In this document: positions 43,578 through 53,320 of the stretch, in pieces
How the letters are laid out: every line of letters starts with the position of its first letter
Position numbering within the stretch: the first letter of the stretch is position 1
NCBI RefSeq assembly: GCF_000014965.1
Contig: NC_008554.1
Coordinates: 776,001-840,000 of the forward strand
DNA from: Syntrophobacter fumaroxidans MPOB
Lineage (GTDB): Bacteria; Desulfobacterota; Syntrophobacteria; Syntrophobacterales; Syntrophobacteraceae
Reading direction: 5' to 3'
Length of the DNA: 64,000 bases
Program-made: the position numbers and the translations under genes
The notes under the pieces: generated by a model
What the model was told of the DNA's origin: nothing
Database searches by the model: none
Seen by the model: the letters and a program-made list of their open reading frames with translations, nothing else

Positions 43578-45011
43578 ATGTTCAAGAAACTTCTGGTGGC
43601 CAACCGGGGCGAAATTGCCATTCGTATCATACGTTCCGCCCAGGAACTCGGAATCAAGACCGTTGCCGTCTACGAGGAGACGGACAAGACGGCGATGCAC
43701 ATCATGCGCGCCGACGAAGCCGTCTGTCTCGGATCGGGACCGCGCAAGGACTACCTGAACATCGACCGGATCGTCCAGGCCGCTCTGAGCACGGGTGCGG
43801 AAGCGATCCATCCGGGATACGGCTTTCTGGCGGAAAACCCGATGTTCTCGAAAAAATGCACCGACGCGGGCCTGGTCTTTGTCGGGCCTCCCCCCCAGGT
43901 CATCATCGATATGGGCAACAAGGTGGTTGCGCGCAGGATCATGAAGAATGCCGGGATCCCGGTCATCCCGGGGACCGATATCCTGGAGGAGGGTGAGCTG
44001 GGGGAGCAGGACGCCGTGGATTTCGCGGAGGAATACGGCTTCCCCATTATGGTGAAAGCGGTGGCAGGCGGTGGAGGACGCGGCATTCGGGTCGCGACGA
44101 ACGTGGGCGAGCTGATCAAGGGCCTGAAGATGGCGCGTTCCGAAGCCCGGATGGCGTTCGGCAACGATGACATCTACCTGGAGAAGGGATTGGGCAATCC
44201 AAGGCACGTGGAAGTCCAGATCGTCGCCGACCGGTTTGGAGACGTGATTCACCTCGGCACGAGGAACTGCTCGATTCAAAGACGGCACCAGAAGATGATC
44301 GAAATCGCCCCCGCCTCGCTTCCCGCCGACTTGTCGGAAAACGTCTGCCGGACCGCCGTCAAGGCGGCCAAGGCGTGCAATTACGTGAACGCGGGCACGG
44401 TGGAGTTTCTGCTGGATGAGGCCGACAATTACTACTTCCTCGAAGTGAATACGCGCATCCAGGTCGAGCACACCATCACCGAAATGATCACCGGGATCGA
44501 CATCGTGCGCAAGCAGATCCGGATTGCCGCCGGCGAGCCGATTTCCATCACTCAGAAGGACGTCACTTTTCGCGGGGTCGCCATCGAGCTTCGGATCAAT
44601 GCGGAAGACCCGAAGAACAACTTCATGGCAAGCCCCGGCGTGATTCAGATCTACCAGTCGCCGGGAGGCCACGGGACACGCCTGGACGGTGCGGTTTACC
44701 AGGGCTACGAGATTCCCCGGTACTACGATTCGATGCTGGTCAAGCTCACCGTCTACGGATTCACGTGGCGGGAGGCGGTGGACCGCCTGGACCGGACCCT
44801 GAAAAGTTTTGCCATCGCCGGCGTGAAGACCACGATCCCCTACTACAAGCAGATTGTGAAAGACCCGGATTTCATCGAGCAGCGGTTCGACACGTCCTAT
44901 ATCGAGACGCACCCTCATCTTCTGGACTACCAGGACGAGGTTCCCGAGTTGGAGAAGCTGGCAAGCCTCGTTGCTGAGATCAATGCCCGCGGGTATAATC
45001 CTTATGCCTAG
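43578..45011 (+). CDS. Biotin carboxylase subunit (pyruvate or acyl-CoA carboxylase)
   Basis: 477 residues, the size of stand-alone AccC/PycA. It carboxylates biotin with ATP and bicarbonate. The ATP-grasp core is intact: IRIIRSAQELGI, MVKAVAGGGGRGIR, CSIQRRHQKMIE, YVNAGTVEFLL and EVNTRIQVEHTITEMITGID. I use the ATG at 43578, where the fold begins (MFKKLLVANRGEIAIR); the ribosome-binding site is weak. It is followed 130 bases later by a carboxyltransferase gene, so this is most likely the A subunit of a split pyruvate- or oxaloacetate-type carboxylase. No biotin carrier lies in the window. Confidence 0.93.
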   Translation: MFKKLLVANRGEIAIRIIRSAQELGIKTVAVYEETDKTAMHIMRADEAVCLGSGPRKDYLNIDRIVQAALSTGAEAIHPGYGFLAENPMFSKKCTDAGLVFVGPPPQVIIDMGNKVVARRIMKNAGIPVIPGTDILEEGELGEQDAVDFAEEYGFPIMVKAVAGGGGRGIRVATNVGELIKGLKMARSEARMAFGNDDIYLEKGLGNPRHVEVQIVADRFGDVIHLGTRNCSIQRRHQKMIEIAPASLPADLSENVCRTAVKAAKACNYVNAGTVEFLLDEADNYYFLEVNTRIQVEHTITEMITGIDIVRKQIRIAAGEPISITQKDVTFRGVAIELRINAEDPKNNFMASPGVIQIYQSPGGHGTRLDGAVYQGYEIPRYYDSMLVKLTVYGFTWREAVDRLDRTLKSFAIAGVKTTIPYYKQIVKDPDFIEQRFDTSYIETHPHLLDYQDEVPELEKLASLVAEINARGYNPYA

Positions 45012-45140
45012 GGCTGAGACCGTTCCCGGCCGCCCCACGGTGCACGGATTCGGGCCGCATCGAGGCGGCGGTCCGGCTGAGGACGTGAAGAACGGCGGCC
45101 ACCCGCGGATATCGGCCGAACCCTGAAGGAGAACGATTCA

Positions 45141-46802
45141 ATGGCTGAGAACGGACGACCCATCATTCCCGGAATGTCGAGCCGGGAAATCCTGGAATGC
45201 CTCCGGAAGACGCCCGGATATTTCATGACGAATAACGAAAGGGACGTTTCCCAGTCGGATTTCAAGGCGCGCATCATGCCGGCCACGACGCTCCGGGTGG
45301 CGCCGTATCGTGATGAGACGGGCTACTTCGCTTTCGAGATCACCGGGGGGGCCACGGTGCACGTGGACCTGATGCGCAAGCAGATCAATCCCGTCGAGAA
45401 GCTTCGACTGGTCCGAAAGGCCATGCCCAACACGCTCCTGCAGGCGGTGTGCAGGGGGAGAAACCTGTTCGGCTACCGGCCTTATCCGGACAATGTCGTG
45501 CGCATGACCGTGAGGCTGTTCTCCGAGTATATCGACGTCTGGCGCCTCTACGACTTCCTCAATCATATTCCGAACCTGATGGTGGCGGCCGAAGAGGTGA
45601 AAAAGGCGGGCAAGCTTCTCATGCCCTGCATCTGCTTCAGCACCGGGCCGGAACACACCGATGCGTTCTATGCGGGGAAGGTCGCCGAAATCCTTTCCGC
45701 GATGGGTGAGGACATCATTTTGTGCATCAAGAATCACTCCTCGCTGGGATCCGCGTTGCGAATCGGCGAACTGGTCAAAGCGATCCGCAGGGAATTCCCG
45801 AACCTGCTTCTGGCCTACCATGGCCACAATACCGACGGCAACGATCTTGCCCGAATGGTCGCGGCGGTTCAGGAAGGGGTGAAAATCGTCGAGGTCTCCG
45901 ACCACGGATTCGGGGGGATTTACAGTCAGGCTCCGGCATTGAGCTTCATTCAGACCTTGCACGACTATGGCTGTTCGGCGCCGGGTTTGAACATTCAGCC
46001 GCTCCTGGAAACATCCGATATTTTGCGGCGCGAACGCCGTCTTTACGACAAGTACGAAGGCCATTATCACGGGTTCGATCCGACGGTGAAGCAGCACAAG
46101 CTGCCCGGCGGGGCGGCGAGTATCGCGTTCGAGCAGGCGGAAAAGGCGGGCCTCATGGACCGCACTCAGGAGATCTTCAGCGAGCTCAGCGAAGTCAATC
46201 GCGAGTTGGGCAACATATGGATGGTGACACCCGGCAGCCAGATCCTCTGGGCAACCGCCATGAACAATATCCTGCACGGCCGTTACGAAAAGCCTTCCGA
46301 CGATTTGAAAAGACTGCTCCTGGGCCGGTATGGGCCGTTTCCATTTTACGATCCGCATGAATGGATCTATCAGAAGGTGCTGGAATCCGGGCGAACGGAC
46401 GGCAAGAGATGGGATGAGATTCTTTCGACGGAGGCGGGCGTCCAGCATCTTGCGGATGAAGACCTGGAAGAGAGGCGGCGTCAGCTCGCGTTGAAGCTGA
46501 AACGGCCGGTGACGGAAGAGGAGTTGTGCCTGGCCCTTCAGTTTCCCAGGGATGCGGTGGAATATTTCCTTTTCGAGGAGCGGTTCGGGAAAACGTGGAT
46601 GCTGCCCCCCGAGGTGTGGTTCAACCGGGGCGGATTCGCGGACGGGACTCGGATTACGTTCGCCGATTACGACGGAAAGACGCATCACATTGACATCGTG
46701 TCGACCCGCAAGTCGGCTGGGATGGTTCACACGGCGCTGCTTCTGGATTATCATTTCCAGACCTATACGACGGCCGTGAGTTCCAAGGAGCCGGCCGTTT
46801 GA
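45141..46802 (+). CDS. Carboxyltransferase subunit (PycB/OadA/transcarboxylase 5S-like), no biotin domain
   Basis: 553 residues. The catalytic TIM barrel shows NERDVSQSDFKARIMP (for the usual RDxxQS), the Lys in LCIKNHSS that is carbamylated in relatives, and the metal-binding HGHNTDGN. The C-terminal PYC/OADA conserved region follows, with PGGAASIAFEQAEKAGL close to the usual PGGMxSN. The protein ends without the AMKM biotinylation motif. It transfers CO2 between biotin and pyruvate or oxaloacetate. In propionate oxidisers a similar subunit serves methylmalonyl-CoA:pyruvate transcarboxylase, so either anaplerosis or transcarboxylation is possible. AAGGAG lies upstream of the ATG. Confidence 0.88.
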   Translation: MAENGRPIIPGMSSREILECLRKTPGYFMTNNERDVSQSDFKARIMPATTLRVAPYRDETGYFAFEITGGATVHVDLMRKQINPVEKLRLVRKAMPNTLLQAVCRGRNLFGYRPYPDNVVRMTVRLFSEYIDVWRLYDFLNHIPNLMVAAEEVKKAGKLLMPCICFSTGPEHTDAFYAGKVAEILSAMGEDIILCIKNHSSLGSALRIGELVKAIRREFPNLLLAYHGHNTDGNDLARMVAAVQEGVKIVEVSDHGFGGIYSQAPALSFIQTLHDYGCSAPGLNIQPLLETSDILRRERRLYDKYEGHYHGFDPTVKQHKLPGGAASIAFEQAEKAGLMDRTQEIFSELSEVNRELGNIWMVTPGSQILWATAMNNILHGRYEKPSDDLKRLLLGRYGPFPFYDPHEWIYQKVLESGRTDGKRWDEILSTEAGVQHLADEDLEERRRQLALKLKRPVTEEELCLALQFPRDAVEYFLFEERFGKTWMLPPEVWFNRGGFADGTRITFADYDGKTHHIDIVSTRKSAGMVHTALLLDYHFQTYTTAVSSKEPAV

Positions 46803-46985
46803 TGCCGGGCTTCCGGGCCCCGGTGCCCGGCGTGGGAGGCGGCGTGCGGCAGGGAGCGGCGTGCGGCGACTGGGGACGGATGCGTTCCGATGGGCTCTGC
46901 CCGCATCGCCCGGTCATTCATCCGGATGAGCAAGGCACGGCTTGCCGTGCCTTTTGTGTATGGAGAGGGCGGCGAAGGTGGGTCG

Positions 46986-47870
46986 ATGGACCGGTGGCTT
47001 GATCTGTTCCTGAACCATATCACGGTGGAAAAAGGGTTGAGCCCGAACACGGTTGCCGGGTACGGCGGGGATCTGCAGGAGATGCTCGGCTACTTCGGGA
47101 AGCACGGTGTGTCGAGCTGGGAGGCGGTATCCCGGGAGGACATCGTGAGTTACCTGGAATCCGTTTCGGGCAGGCTTTCCCACCGATCCAAGGCGCGACG
47201 CCTGGCCGCCCTGCGCGCATTCTTCAAGTATCTCGAGCGAACCGGGAAAATGTCCGGGAGCCCTGCCGCGCTCGTTCGTTTTCCGAAGTTCAATCCGGGT
47301 CTGCCGAAGACCCTCACGGGCAGGGAAGTCGATGCGCTTCTGGCCGCGCCGGCCGCGGGCACTCCGCTCGGACAGAGAGACCGGGCCATGCTCGAGCTGC
47401 TCTACGCAACGGGGCTGAGGGTCAGCGAGCTCGCGGACCTGCAACTCGATCAAGTCCACCTCGAAGCCGGGTATCTCGTGGCCCGGGGCAAAGGGGACAA
47501 GGAAAGGCCGGTCCCCATGGGAGAACCGGCCGGCGAGGCGCTTCAAATCTATCTCCGCGACGGACGGCGACGGCTCTTGAAGGACGGCCGAAGCCGGGAG
47601 GTTTTCCTCAACCGCCGCGCCGTGAAGCTCACGCGGCAGGGCATTTGGAAAATCATCAAGCAGTATGCGCTCAAGTCGGGAATCCGGCAGAACCTGACTC
47701 CCCACGTGCTCCGTCACTCCTTCGCGACGCATCTGCTCGAGAACGGAGCCGATCTTCGGTCGTTGCAGGCAATGCTGGGGCACGCCGATATCTCGACGAC
47801 GCAGATATACACTCATGTGGCGAAAAAACGGTTGAAGGAAGTTCACCTGAAATTTCACCCGCGACCGTAG
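46986..47870 (+). CDS. xerD: XerC/XerD-type tyrosine recombinase
   Basis: 294 residues, the length of Xer proteins. The N-terminal SAM-like domain (LDLFLNHITVEKGLSPNTVAGY) and the catalytic domain are complete: Arg in ATGLRVSELADL, Lys in GKGDKER, HVLRHSFATHLLENGADLRS, GHADISTTQIYTHV with the Tyr nucleophile. It resolves chromosome dimers at dif and may be used by mobile elements. I chose the ATG at 46986 behind GGTGGG. It precedes the CCA-transferase fusion by 12 bases, so it is part of a housekeeping operon rather than an integrase of an island. Assignment to XerD rather than XerC is tentative. Confidence 0.93.
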   Translation: MDRWLDLFLNHITVEKGLSPNTVAGYGGDLQEMLGYFGKHGVSSWEAVSREDIVSYLESVSGRLSHRSKARRLAALRAFFKYLERTGKMSGSPAALVRFPKFNPGLPKTLTGREVDALLAAPAAGTPLGQRDRAMLELLYATGLRVSELADLQLDQVHLEAGYLVARGKGDKERPVPMGEPAGEALQIYLRDGRRRLLKDGRSREVFLNRRAVKLTRQGIWKIIKQYALKSGIRQNLTPHVLRHSFATHLLENGADLRSLQAMLGHADISTTQIYTHVAKKRLKEVHLKFHPRP

Positions 47871-47882
47871 CAGGAATCCGCA

Positions 47883-50549
47883 ATGGAGGTGATCACCACT
47901 CATATCAATGCCGATTTCGACGCGATGGCTTCCATGATCGCCGCCAAAAAGCTGTATCCGGACGCGGTGCTGGTCTTTCCCGGTTCGCAGGAGAAGACGC
48001 TTCGCGAGTATTTCATCAACTCCACGGTCTACATCTACGGCTTCAAGCGGCTCCGGGATCTGGACCTGGACCGGGTCAGCAGGCTCATCCTGGTGGATAC
48101 CCGGCAGATTTCGCGGATCGGCAGGTTCGTGGAAATTCTCGATCGTCCGGGGATGGACATCCACGTCTACGATCACCATCCGGACGCCGAGGACGATATC
48201 CAAGGCGTCTTCAACCTGATCAAGCCGGTGGGGGCCACGGTCACGATCCTGACGCAGCTCATCCGGGAGCGCGGGTTGGAGGTGACTCCGGAGGAGGCAA
48301 CCATCATGAGCCTCGGGCTCTTTGAGGACACCGGTTCCTTCACCTTCAACAACACGACCCCCGAGGACTTCGAAGCCGCGGCATTCCTGCTGCGCAGCGG
48401 AGCCGATCTGAACGCCGTATCGGACATGGTCACCCAGGAACTGACGGCCGAGCAGGTCGGCCTCCTCAACGAGCTGATCACCTCGGCCAAAACCTACGGC
48501 ATCGCGGGCATCGACGTCTGCATCGCCACGGTCTCCGTCGAGAAGTACGTCGGGGATTTCGCCGTGCTGGTGCACAAGCTCAAGGACATTGAAAATCTGG
48601 ACGTCGTCTTCGCCCTGGCCCGGATGGACGACCGCGTCTACCTGGTGGGGCGCAGCCGCATTCCCGAAATCAACGTCAGCACCGTGGCGGCCTACTTTGG
48701 AGGCGGCGGGCACGCGACGGCGGCTTCCGCGAGCATCAAGGACCTCACGCTTTTCCAGGTGGAAAACAAGCTGCTCGAATTCCTCAGAAGCTACATTCAT
48801 CCCTATCCGACGGCGGAGAGCATGATGACCAGCCCGGTGATTTTCACGGAGCCCGAGGTGACCGTGGCCGAAGCCGGGCAGAGCATGATCCGCTACAACA
48901 TCAATTCGATGCCGGTCATGGAGGATGGGCGGATCGTGGGCCTGACCACGCGCCAGGTCCTGGAGAAGGCCATATTTCACGGGCTGGAAAAGCGGGCGGT
49001 ACGGGAGTTCATGACCACCGACTTCAGCACCGTCGGTCCCAACGCCACGCTGCTCGAGATTGAAAGCTACCTGGTCGAACGCCATCAAAGGATCGTGCCG
49101 GTGATGGAGGACAACCGGGTGATCGGAGTCATCACCCGCCGAGACCTGCTGAAATTCCTGGTTGAAGACCAGACCACCAACGCCCGGTCGCTCTACGGGG
49201 ATACGAACCTTGCCGCCTGGTCCAAACGCAAGAACGTGGTTGCGGTGATAATGGAGCAATTGCCCCGTGAAATTGTCCAGACACTCAAGGATTTCGGGAA
49301 GCTCGCGAAGGACCTGGGGATGAAGGCCTATGCGGTGGGGGGGTTCGTGCGGGACCTCCTGCTCCGGCGTTCCAACCTGGACATAGACATCGTGGTTGAA
49401 GGGGACGGCATCGAATTCGCCAGGACATACGCCAGGGAACACGGCATCCGCTGCCGGTTCCACAAGAAGTTCAATACCGCCGTGCTCATTTTTCCCGATG
49501 ACCGCAGAGTGGACGTGGCTTCGGCGCGTTTCGAGTATTATCAGTATCCGGCTGCCCTGCCGATTGTGGAATTCAGCTCCCTGAAAATGGACCTGTACCG
49601 GCGGGATTTCACGATCAACACCCTGGCGCTTGCGCTCAACCCCGGAGAATTCGGCCAACTGATCGATTTCTTCGGCGGACAGCGCGACCTGAAGGACAAG
49701 ACCATTCGGGTCCTTCACAACCTGAGCCTTGTGGAGGACCCGACACGGATTCTCAGGGCCATCCGGTTCGAACAGCGATTCGGATTCAGGATCGGCAAGC
49801 AGACCGTGGCGCTCATCCGGAATGCGGTCCGCATGGGGTTGCTTCAGAAGCTGGGGGGCCGTCGCCTCCTGCATGAAATCCAGCTCATCATGGTGGAAGA
49901 CGATCCTTTGCCGCCTCTGCGCCGCATGAACGAGTTCGCCGTGTGGCCGGTGCTGAGCGCCAACATCCTGTTCGATCAGAAGCTGGAGGATTTGTTCGTT
50001 CGGTTGCGCGAAGTGGTTTCCTGGCACCGGTTGAGCTTCCTGGATGAGCCTCTCGAGCGCTGGTGGGTCTACATGCTGGGCCTGTTTTCAGGCCTGGCGG
50101 CGGCCGACGTGGAGGACGCCTGCGGCAGGCTGCAGTTCACCGCCGGCCAGCGGGAACGCATTGCCTGGGCTTACCGGACGGTGAGCGGACTGCTCTGGGG
50201 GTTTTTCCCCGCGGCAGAGCACAAACCGAGCGCAATCTTCCGGGCGCTCCAGCCGTTCAAGCCCGAAGAACTGGTTTTTATGATGGCGAAGGCGCAGGAC
50301 GAAACACCGCGGCGTGCCGTCAGCCACTATTTCCATCGCTATCGACACGTTTCCACCGAACTGAAGGGCAGGGATCTCAAGGAAATGGGTGTGCCGCCCG
50401 GGCCTATCTACCGGGTGATTCTGGATGAACTGCTGGATGCGCGTTTGAACGGCGAAGTGAAAGACCGCCAGGAAGAGCTTGCTTATCTGCGCGAGCGGCA
50501 TGCGGAGCTCTTCGGCGGGGAAGGGGAGGTCCCCGACCCGGCTTCGTGA
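47883..50549 (+). CDS. DHH / double-CBS / tRNA nucleotidyltransferase fusion
   Basis: 888 residues. Residues 1-300 are a DHH phosphoesterase: HINADFDAMASM, DTRQIS, Asp97-His-His (DHHPDAED) and the DHHA1 motif GGGHATAAS. Residues about 315-430 hold two CBS domains (TVAEAGQSMIRYNINSMPVM, MEDNRVIGVITRRDL). From about 480 the class II polymerase head begins: AYAVGGFVRDLLLRRSNLDI, DIVVEGDG and RRDFTINTLALAL, followed by helical domains. This is the architecture of A-adding enzymes of anaerobic bacteria, where it works with a separate C-adding enzyme; the CBS pair probably senses adenine nucleotides. Spacing to xerD is 12 bases. Confidence 0.95.
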   Translation: MEVITTHINADFDAMASMIAAKKLYPDAVLVFPGSQEKTLREYFINSTVYIYGFKRLRDLDLDRVSRLILVDTRQISRIGRFVEILDRPGMDIHVYDHHPDAEDDIQGVFNLIKPVGATVTILTQLIRERGLEVTPEEATIMSLGLFEDTGSFTFNNTTPEDFEAAAFLLRSGADLNAVSDMVTQELTAEQVGLLNELITSAKTYGIAGIDVCIATVSVEKYVGDFAVLVHKLKDIENLDVVFALARMDDRVYLVGRSRIPEINVSTVAAYFGGGGHATAASASIKDLTLFQVENKLLEFLRSYIHPYPTAESMMTSPVIFTEPEVTVAEAGQSMIRYNINSMPVMEDGRIVGLTTRQVLEKAIFHGLEKRAVREFMTTDFSTVGPNATLLEIESYLVERHQRIVPVMEDNRVIGVITRRDLLKFLVEDQTTNARSLYGDTNLAAWSKRKNVVAVIMEQLPREIVQTLKDFGKLAKDLGMKAYAVGGFVRDLLLRRSNLDIDIVVEGDGIEFARTYAREHGIRCRFHKKFNTAVLIFPDDRRVDVASARFEYYQYPAALPIVEFSSLKMDLYRRDFTINTLALALNPGEFGQLIDFFGGQRDLKDKTIRVLHNLSLVEDPTRILRAIRFEQRFGFRIGKQTVALIRNAVRMGLLQKLGGRRLLHEIQLIMVEDDPLPPLRRMNEFAVWPVLSANILFDQKLEDLFVRLREVVSWHRLSFLDEPLERWWVYMLGLFSGLAAADVEDACGRLQFTAGQRERIAWAYRTVSGLLWGFFPAAEHKPSAIFRALQPFKPEELVFMMAKAQDETPRRAVSHYFHRYRHVSTELKGRDLKEMGVPPGPIYRVILDELLDARLNGEVKDRQEELAYLRERHAELFGGEGEVPDPAS

Positions 50550-50584
50550 GACCTGCGAAAAGGGACCGGGCTTCGGCGCGCTCC

Positions 50585-51061
50585 CTACTTGAAGGAGACG
50601 CGGTCCTGAAGGATCCAGTCGTCGACGTCGATGTAATGGAATCCTTCCGATTCCGCGGGAACCACCACGCGCTGGATGCCCGCGTTGATGATTACCCGAC
50701 GGCACAGCAGGCAGGGTTCCGGGTGGATCACCTGGTTGCCGGTCTCAACGTCGAGTCCCGCCAGATAGAGATCGGCTCCCACCATGTCCAGTCTCGACGC
50801 GTGAATGACCGCGTTCATTTCCGCGTGCACGGCGCGACACAGTTCGTAATTCTGCCCCGCGGGGATGCTCAGTTGCTTGCGCGCGCAATAGCCGAGGTCG
50901 ATACAGTTCGCCGTCTTTCGCGGCGCACCGTTGTAGCCTGTGCTGATGATCTGATCGCTCTTGACGATAACCGCCCCGAAGCGACGCCGCAGGCACGTGC
51001 TGCGCTGCGCCACGGACAGAGCGATCTCGGTGTAGTACTCGCTCTTGGTGGGTCTGTTCAT
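50585..51061 (-). CDS. dCMP deaminase (ComEB-type)
   Basis: 158 residues. Zn-binding cytidine-deaminase motifs HAEMNAVIHAS and PCLLCRR are complete, with ARRSTCLRRRFGAVIVK-type N-terminal sequence (AQRSTCLRRRFGAVIV) and GYNGAPR, as in dCMP deaminases. It converts dCMP to dUMP for thymidylate synthesis. The ATG at 51061 has AAGGAG 7 bases upstream. It is convergent with the CCA-transferase fusion and divergent from the site-2-protease homologue. Confidence 0.95.
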   Translation of the reverse strand: MNRPTKSEYYTEIALSVAQRSTCLRRRFGAVIVKSDQIISTGYNGAPRKTANCIDLGYCARKQLSIPAGQNYELCRAVHAEMNAVIHASRLDMVGADLYLAGLDVETGNQVIHPEPCLLCRRVIINAGIQRVVVPAESEGFHYIDVDDWILQDRVSFK

Positions 51062-51394
51062 GGTTGCTCCTTCCGCCGGGTGAAGAATAGGGGATTTGCC
51101 CCGATCTGGCAACAGATTTCTCCCGCGCGATCGGCTCCGGGAGGCTTGAGGCACGGCATCGCCCGCCGGGGGAAAACGGTTTCAAATCGTGAATTTGCTT
51201 GACCCGGCCGCGGTTTTCTACTTTAAGATGTTCGCGCTTGGCAGGCCTTTGTTACAATGCAAATCGGCGGGGCAAGGCTCCGGGATTCCGCGGCGCGGAG
51301 CGGTGAAACGCGCGTTTGAGAACGGATTTGCGGACGGGAGCCTACGGAGCGCGGGGATGGCCGCGCGGCAACTTGGCCGGAGGACACTGTCGGG
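51062..51394. other. 333-base divergent intergenic region
   Basis: Holds the promoter at 51199-51227 for the site-2-protease homologue and should hold the dCMP deaminase promoter near 51070-51130 on the other strand, where I see no strong match. No gene. Confidence 0.5.
51199..51227 (+). promoter_or_regulatory. Sigma-70-type promoter for the M50 peptidase gene
   Basis: TTGACC at 51199-51204, a 17-base spacer and TTTAAG at 51222-51227. A second possible -10, TACAAT, lies near 51251. The leader to the start at 51395 would be about 150 bases. Confidence 0.45.
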
Positions 51395-52060
51395 ATGGGT
51401 GAAGAGTTCATTGTGAAGGCGGCGCTGTACGTGGTTCCATTGCTGCTTGCCGTGGTGTGTCACGAGGTCGCGCACGGCTGGGTGGCGGAGAAGCTCGGGG
51501 ATCACACGGCACGCCTCTCGGGGCGGATCACGCTCAACCCCTTCGTCCACATCGACCTGATCGGAACGGTGCTGCTGCCGGCGATCCTGATTCTGACCAA
51601 ATCCCCGTTCCTCTTCGGCTGGGCCAAGCCGGTGCCGGTGAATTTCGGAAACCTGAGGCGAGGTCGCAGGGACATGGCGCTGGTGGCCGCCTCCGGACCG
51701 ATGACGAATCTGGTCCTGGCCGGCGCGAGTGCCGTTGTCTATCGTCTTATTGTCCTCGGGCTTTCCGGCGGTGTCATCCCGCAGACCGGATGGGCGCCCT
51801 GGATCGTGGTGCCGCTCGCTCAAATGGCCGGTATTTCGGTGGAATTCAACCTGGTGCTGACGGTCCTCAATTTGCTGCCCATCCCGCCGTTGGACGGGGG
51901 CCGCATCCTGGTGGGGCTGCTTCCGGAGAGCCTTGCATACCGGCTGGCCCGCCTGGAACGATTTGGAATGCTGATCCTCGTGGTCCTGATCGCCACGGGT
52001 TCCTGGAGCCAGATCGTCAGGCCGGTTCTGAAAGCTTTTGTGGACTTGTTTCTCGGATGA
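51395..52060 (+). CDS. Site-2-protease homologue (M50 metallopeptidase)
   Basis: 221 residues with about five membrane helices. Zn-binding HEVAH (His23 to His27) is in the first helix and the second motif NLLPIPPLDGGR is near 165; both are intact, so the protein should be active. These short M50 proteins without PDZ domains cut membrane-bound substrates; their targets are mostly unknown. FGWAKPVPVNFGNLRRGRRD is typical of the family. GGAGG lies about 10 bases before the ATG. The next gene, trpS, follows after 165 bases. Confidence 0.93.
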   Translation: MGEEFIVKAALYVVPLLLAVVCHEVAHGWVAEKLGDHTARLSGRITLNPFVHIDLIGTVLLPAILILTKSPFLFGWAKPVPVNFGNLRRGRRDMALVAASGPMTNLVLAGASAVVYRLIVLGLSGGVIPQTGWAPWIVVPLAQMAGISVEFNLVLTVLNLLPIPPLDGGRILVGLLPESLAYRLARLERFGMLILVVLIATGSWSQIVRPVLKAFVDLFLG

Positions 52061-52225
52061 CGCCGCCGGGCCCGCTCGCCGGCGAGCCGATACGGGGGCC
52101 GGCCTGGCGGGGCTCGGAGGCTGAAGTTCGCGCGAATCCGCGGACCTGCCGGCGGCGGTCGCTCATATCGTTTGTGCGGGCTCGGTTCCGCGTCCCGATG
52201 AATTCAAAGAGAGGAGTTCTTGCGA

Positions 52226-53218
52226 ATGACCGAAAGAAAAAGGATCCTGAGCGGCATGCGCCCGACAGGGAGGCTTCACCTGGGAAATCTGCACGGAGCA
52301 CTCGACAACTGGATCCAGCTCCAGCAGCAGTACGAATGTTTCTTCTTCGTTGCCGACTGGCATGCCCTCACGACGGAGTATGCCACTCCCGGGCAGATTC
52401 GGGAGAACACGTGGGAGATGGTGATCGACTGGCTTGCGGCCGGGCTCGATCCGGCGCAATCCACGCTTTTCATCCAGTCGGACATCAAGGAGCATGCCGA
52501 GTTGCATCTGCTGCTTTCGATGATCACGCCGCTGCCCTGGCTCGAACGGACTCCGACGTACAAGGAGCAACTGCAGCAGCTCGACCAGAAGGATCTGTCG
52601 ACGTACGGATTCCTGGGGTATCCTGTTCTCCAGGCCGCCGACATCGTCATCTACCGCGCCCACGGCGTGCCGGTGGGCAAAGACCAGTTGCCTCACGTGG
52701 AGCTGACCAGGGAGATCGCGCGTCGGTTCAATTTCATGTATGAGCGGGAGGTGTTCCCCATTCCCGACGCGCTCCTGACGGAAGTCCCGGTGTTACCCGG
52801 CCTGGACGGGCGCAAGATGAGCAAGAGCTACGGCAACTGCATCTTCATCAGCGAGCCGGAAGAGAGCGTCAAGGACAAAATTTCCAAGATGATGACGGAT
52901 CCGCAGCGCATCCGGCGCAACGATCCCGGCGACCCGGAAGTCTGCCCCGTGTTCGCGTATCACAAACTGTACTCCTCGCCCGGGCAGGTCGCCGATGTCG
53001 CGCGCGGCTGCCGCACCGCCGGGATCGGTTGTGTTGAATGCAAACAGATATTGATGCATAATGTGTTGAGCAGGCTCGGTCCCATCCATGAGCGCAGATT
53101 GAAGCTCGAACGGGAAACGGACCGGGTTCGGGAAGTCGTTTTAACGGGAAATGCCGCGGCTCGAAAAGAAGCGGCCCTGACCATGGCGGAAGTTCGGAAG
53201 GCCGTCGGCATGAGCTAG
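52226..53218 (+). CDS. trpS: Tryptophanyl-tRNA synthetase
   Basis: 330 residues, normal for bacterial TrpRS. It charges tRNA-Trp. The class I motifs are HLGN (PTGRLHLGNLHGAL) and KMSKS (GRKMSKSYGN); FVADWHALTTEY and LGYPVLQAADI are typical of TrpRS. GAGGAG lies 9 bases before the ATG at 52226. The cognate tRNA-Trp gene is about 9.4 kb upstream on the other strand. The first 165 bases ahead of the gene show no obvious T-box, as expected outside Firmicutes. Confidence 0.97.
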   Translation: MTERKRILSGMRPTGRLHLGNLHGALDNWIQLQQQYECFFFVADWHALTTEYATPGQIRENTWEMVIDWLAAGLDPAQSTLFIQSDIKEHAELHLLLSMITPLPWLERTPTYKEQLQQLDQKDLSTYGFLGYPVLQAADIVIYRAHGVPVGKDQLPHVELTREIARRFNFMYEREVFPIPDALLTEVPVLPGLDGRKMSKSYGNCIFISEPEESVKDKISKMMTDPQRIRRNDPGDPEVCPVFAYHKLYSSPGQVADVARGCRTAGIGCVECKQILMHNVLSRLGPIHERRLKLERETDRVREVVLTGNAAARKEAALTMAEVRKAVGMS

Positions 53219-53320
53219 GCGGATGCGGGCGGTTCCCTCGAGTGGCGATGCGCCCGCGGGCGGCGGAGCATTCGGAGCAGGGGGCTGCCGGGATTCGTGG
53301 TTTGCAGTGAAACACGAGTG

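Noticed and set aside
46986..47870. Integrase of a genomic island
   Set aside because: Length and sequence fit housekeeping XerC/XerD, and it is in tight array with the tRNA nucleotidyltransferase gene.
46914..50027. A 1037-codon minus-strand open frame
   Set aside because: It is antisense to xerD and the CCA-transferase fusion, both clear by motif. No domain is recognisable in the antisense product.
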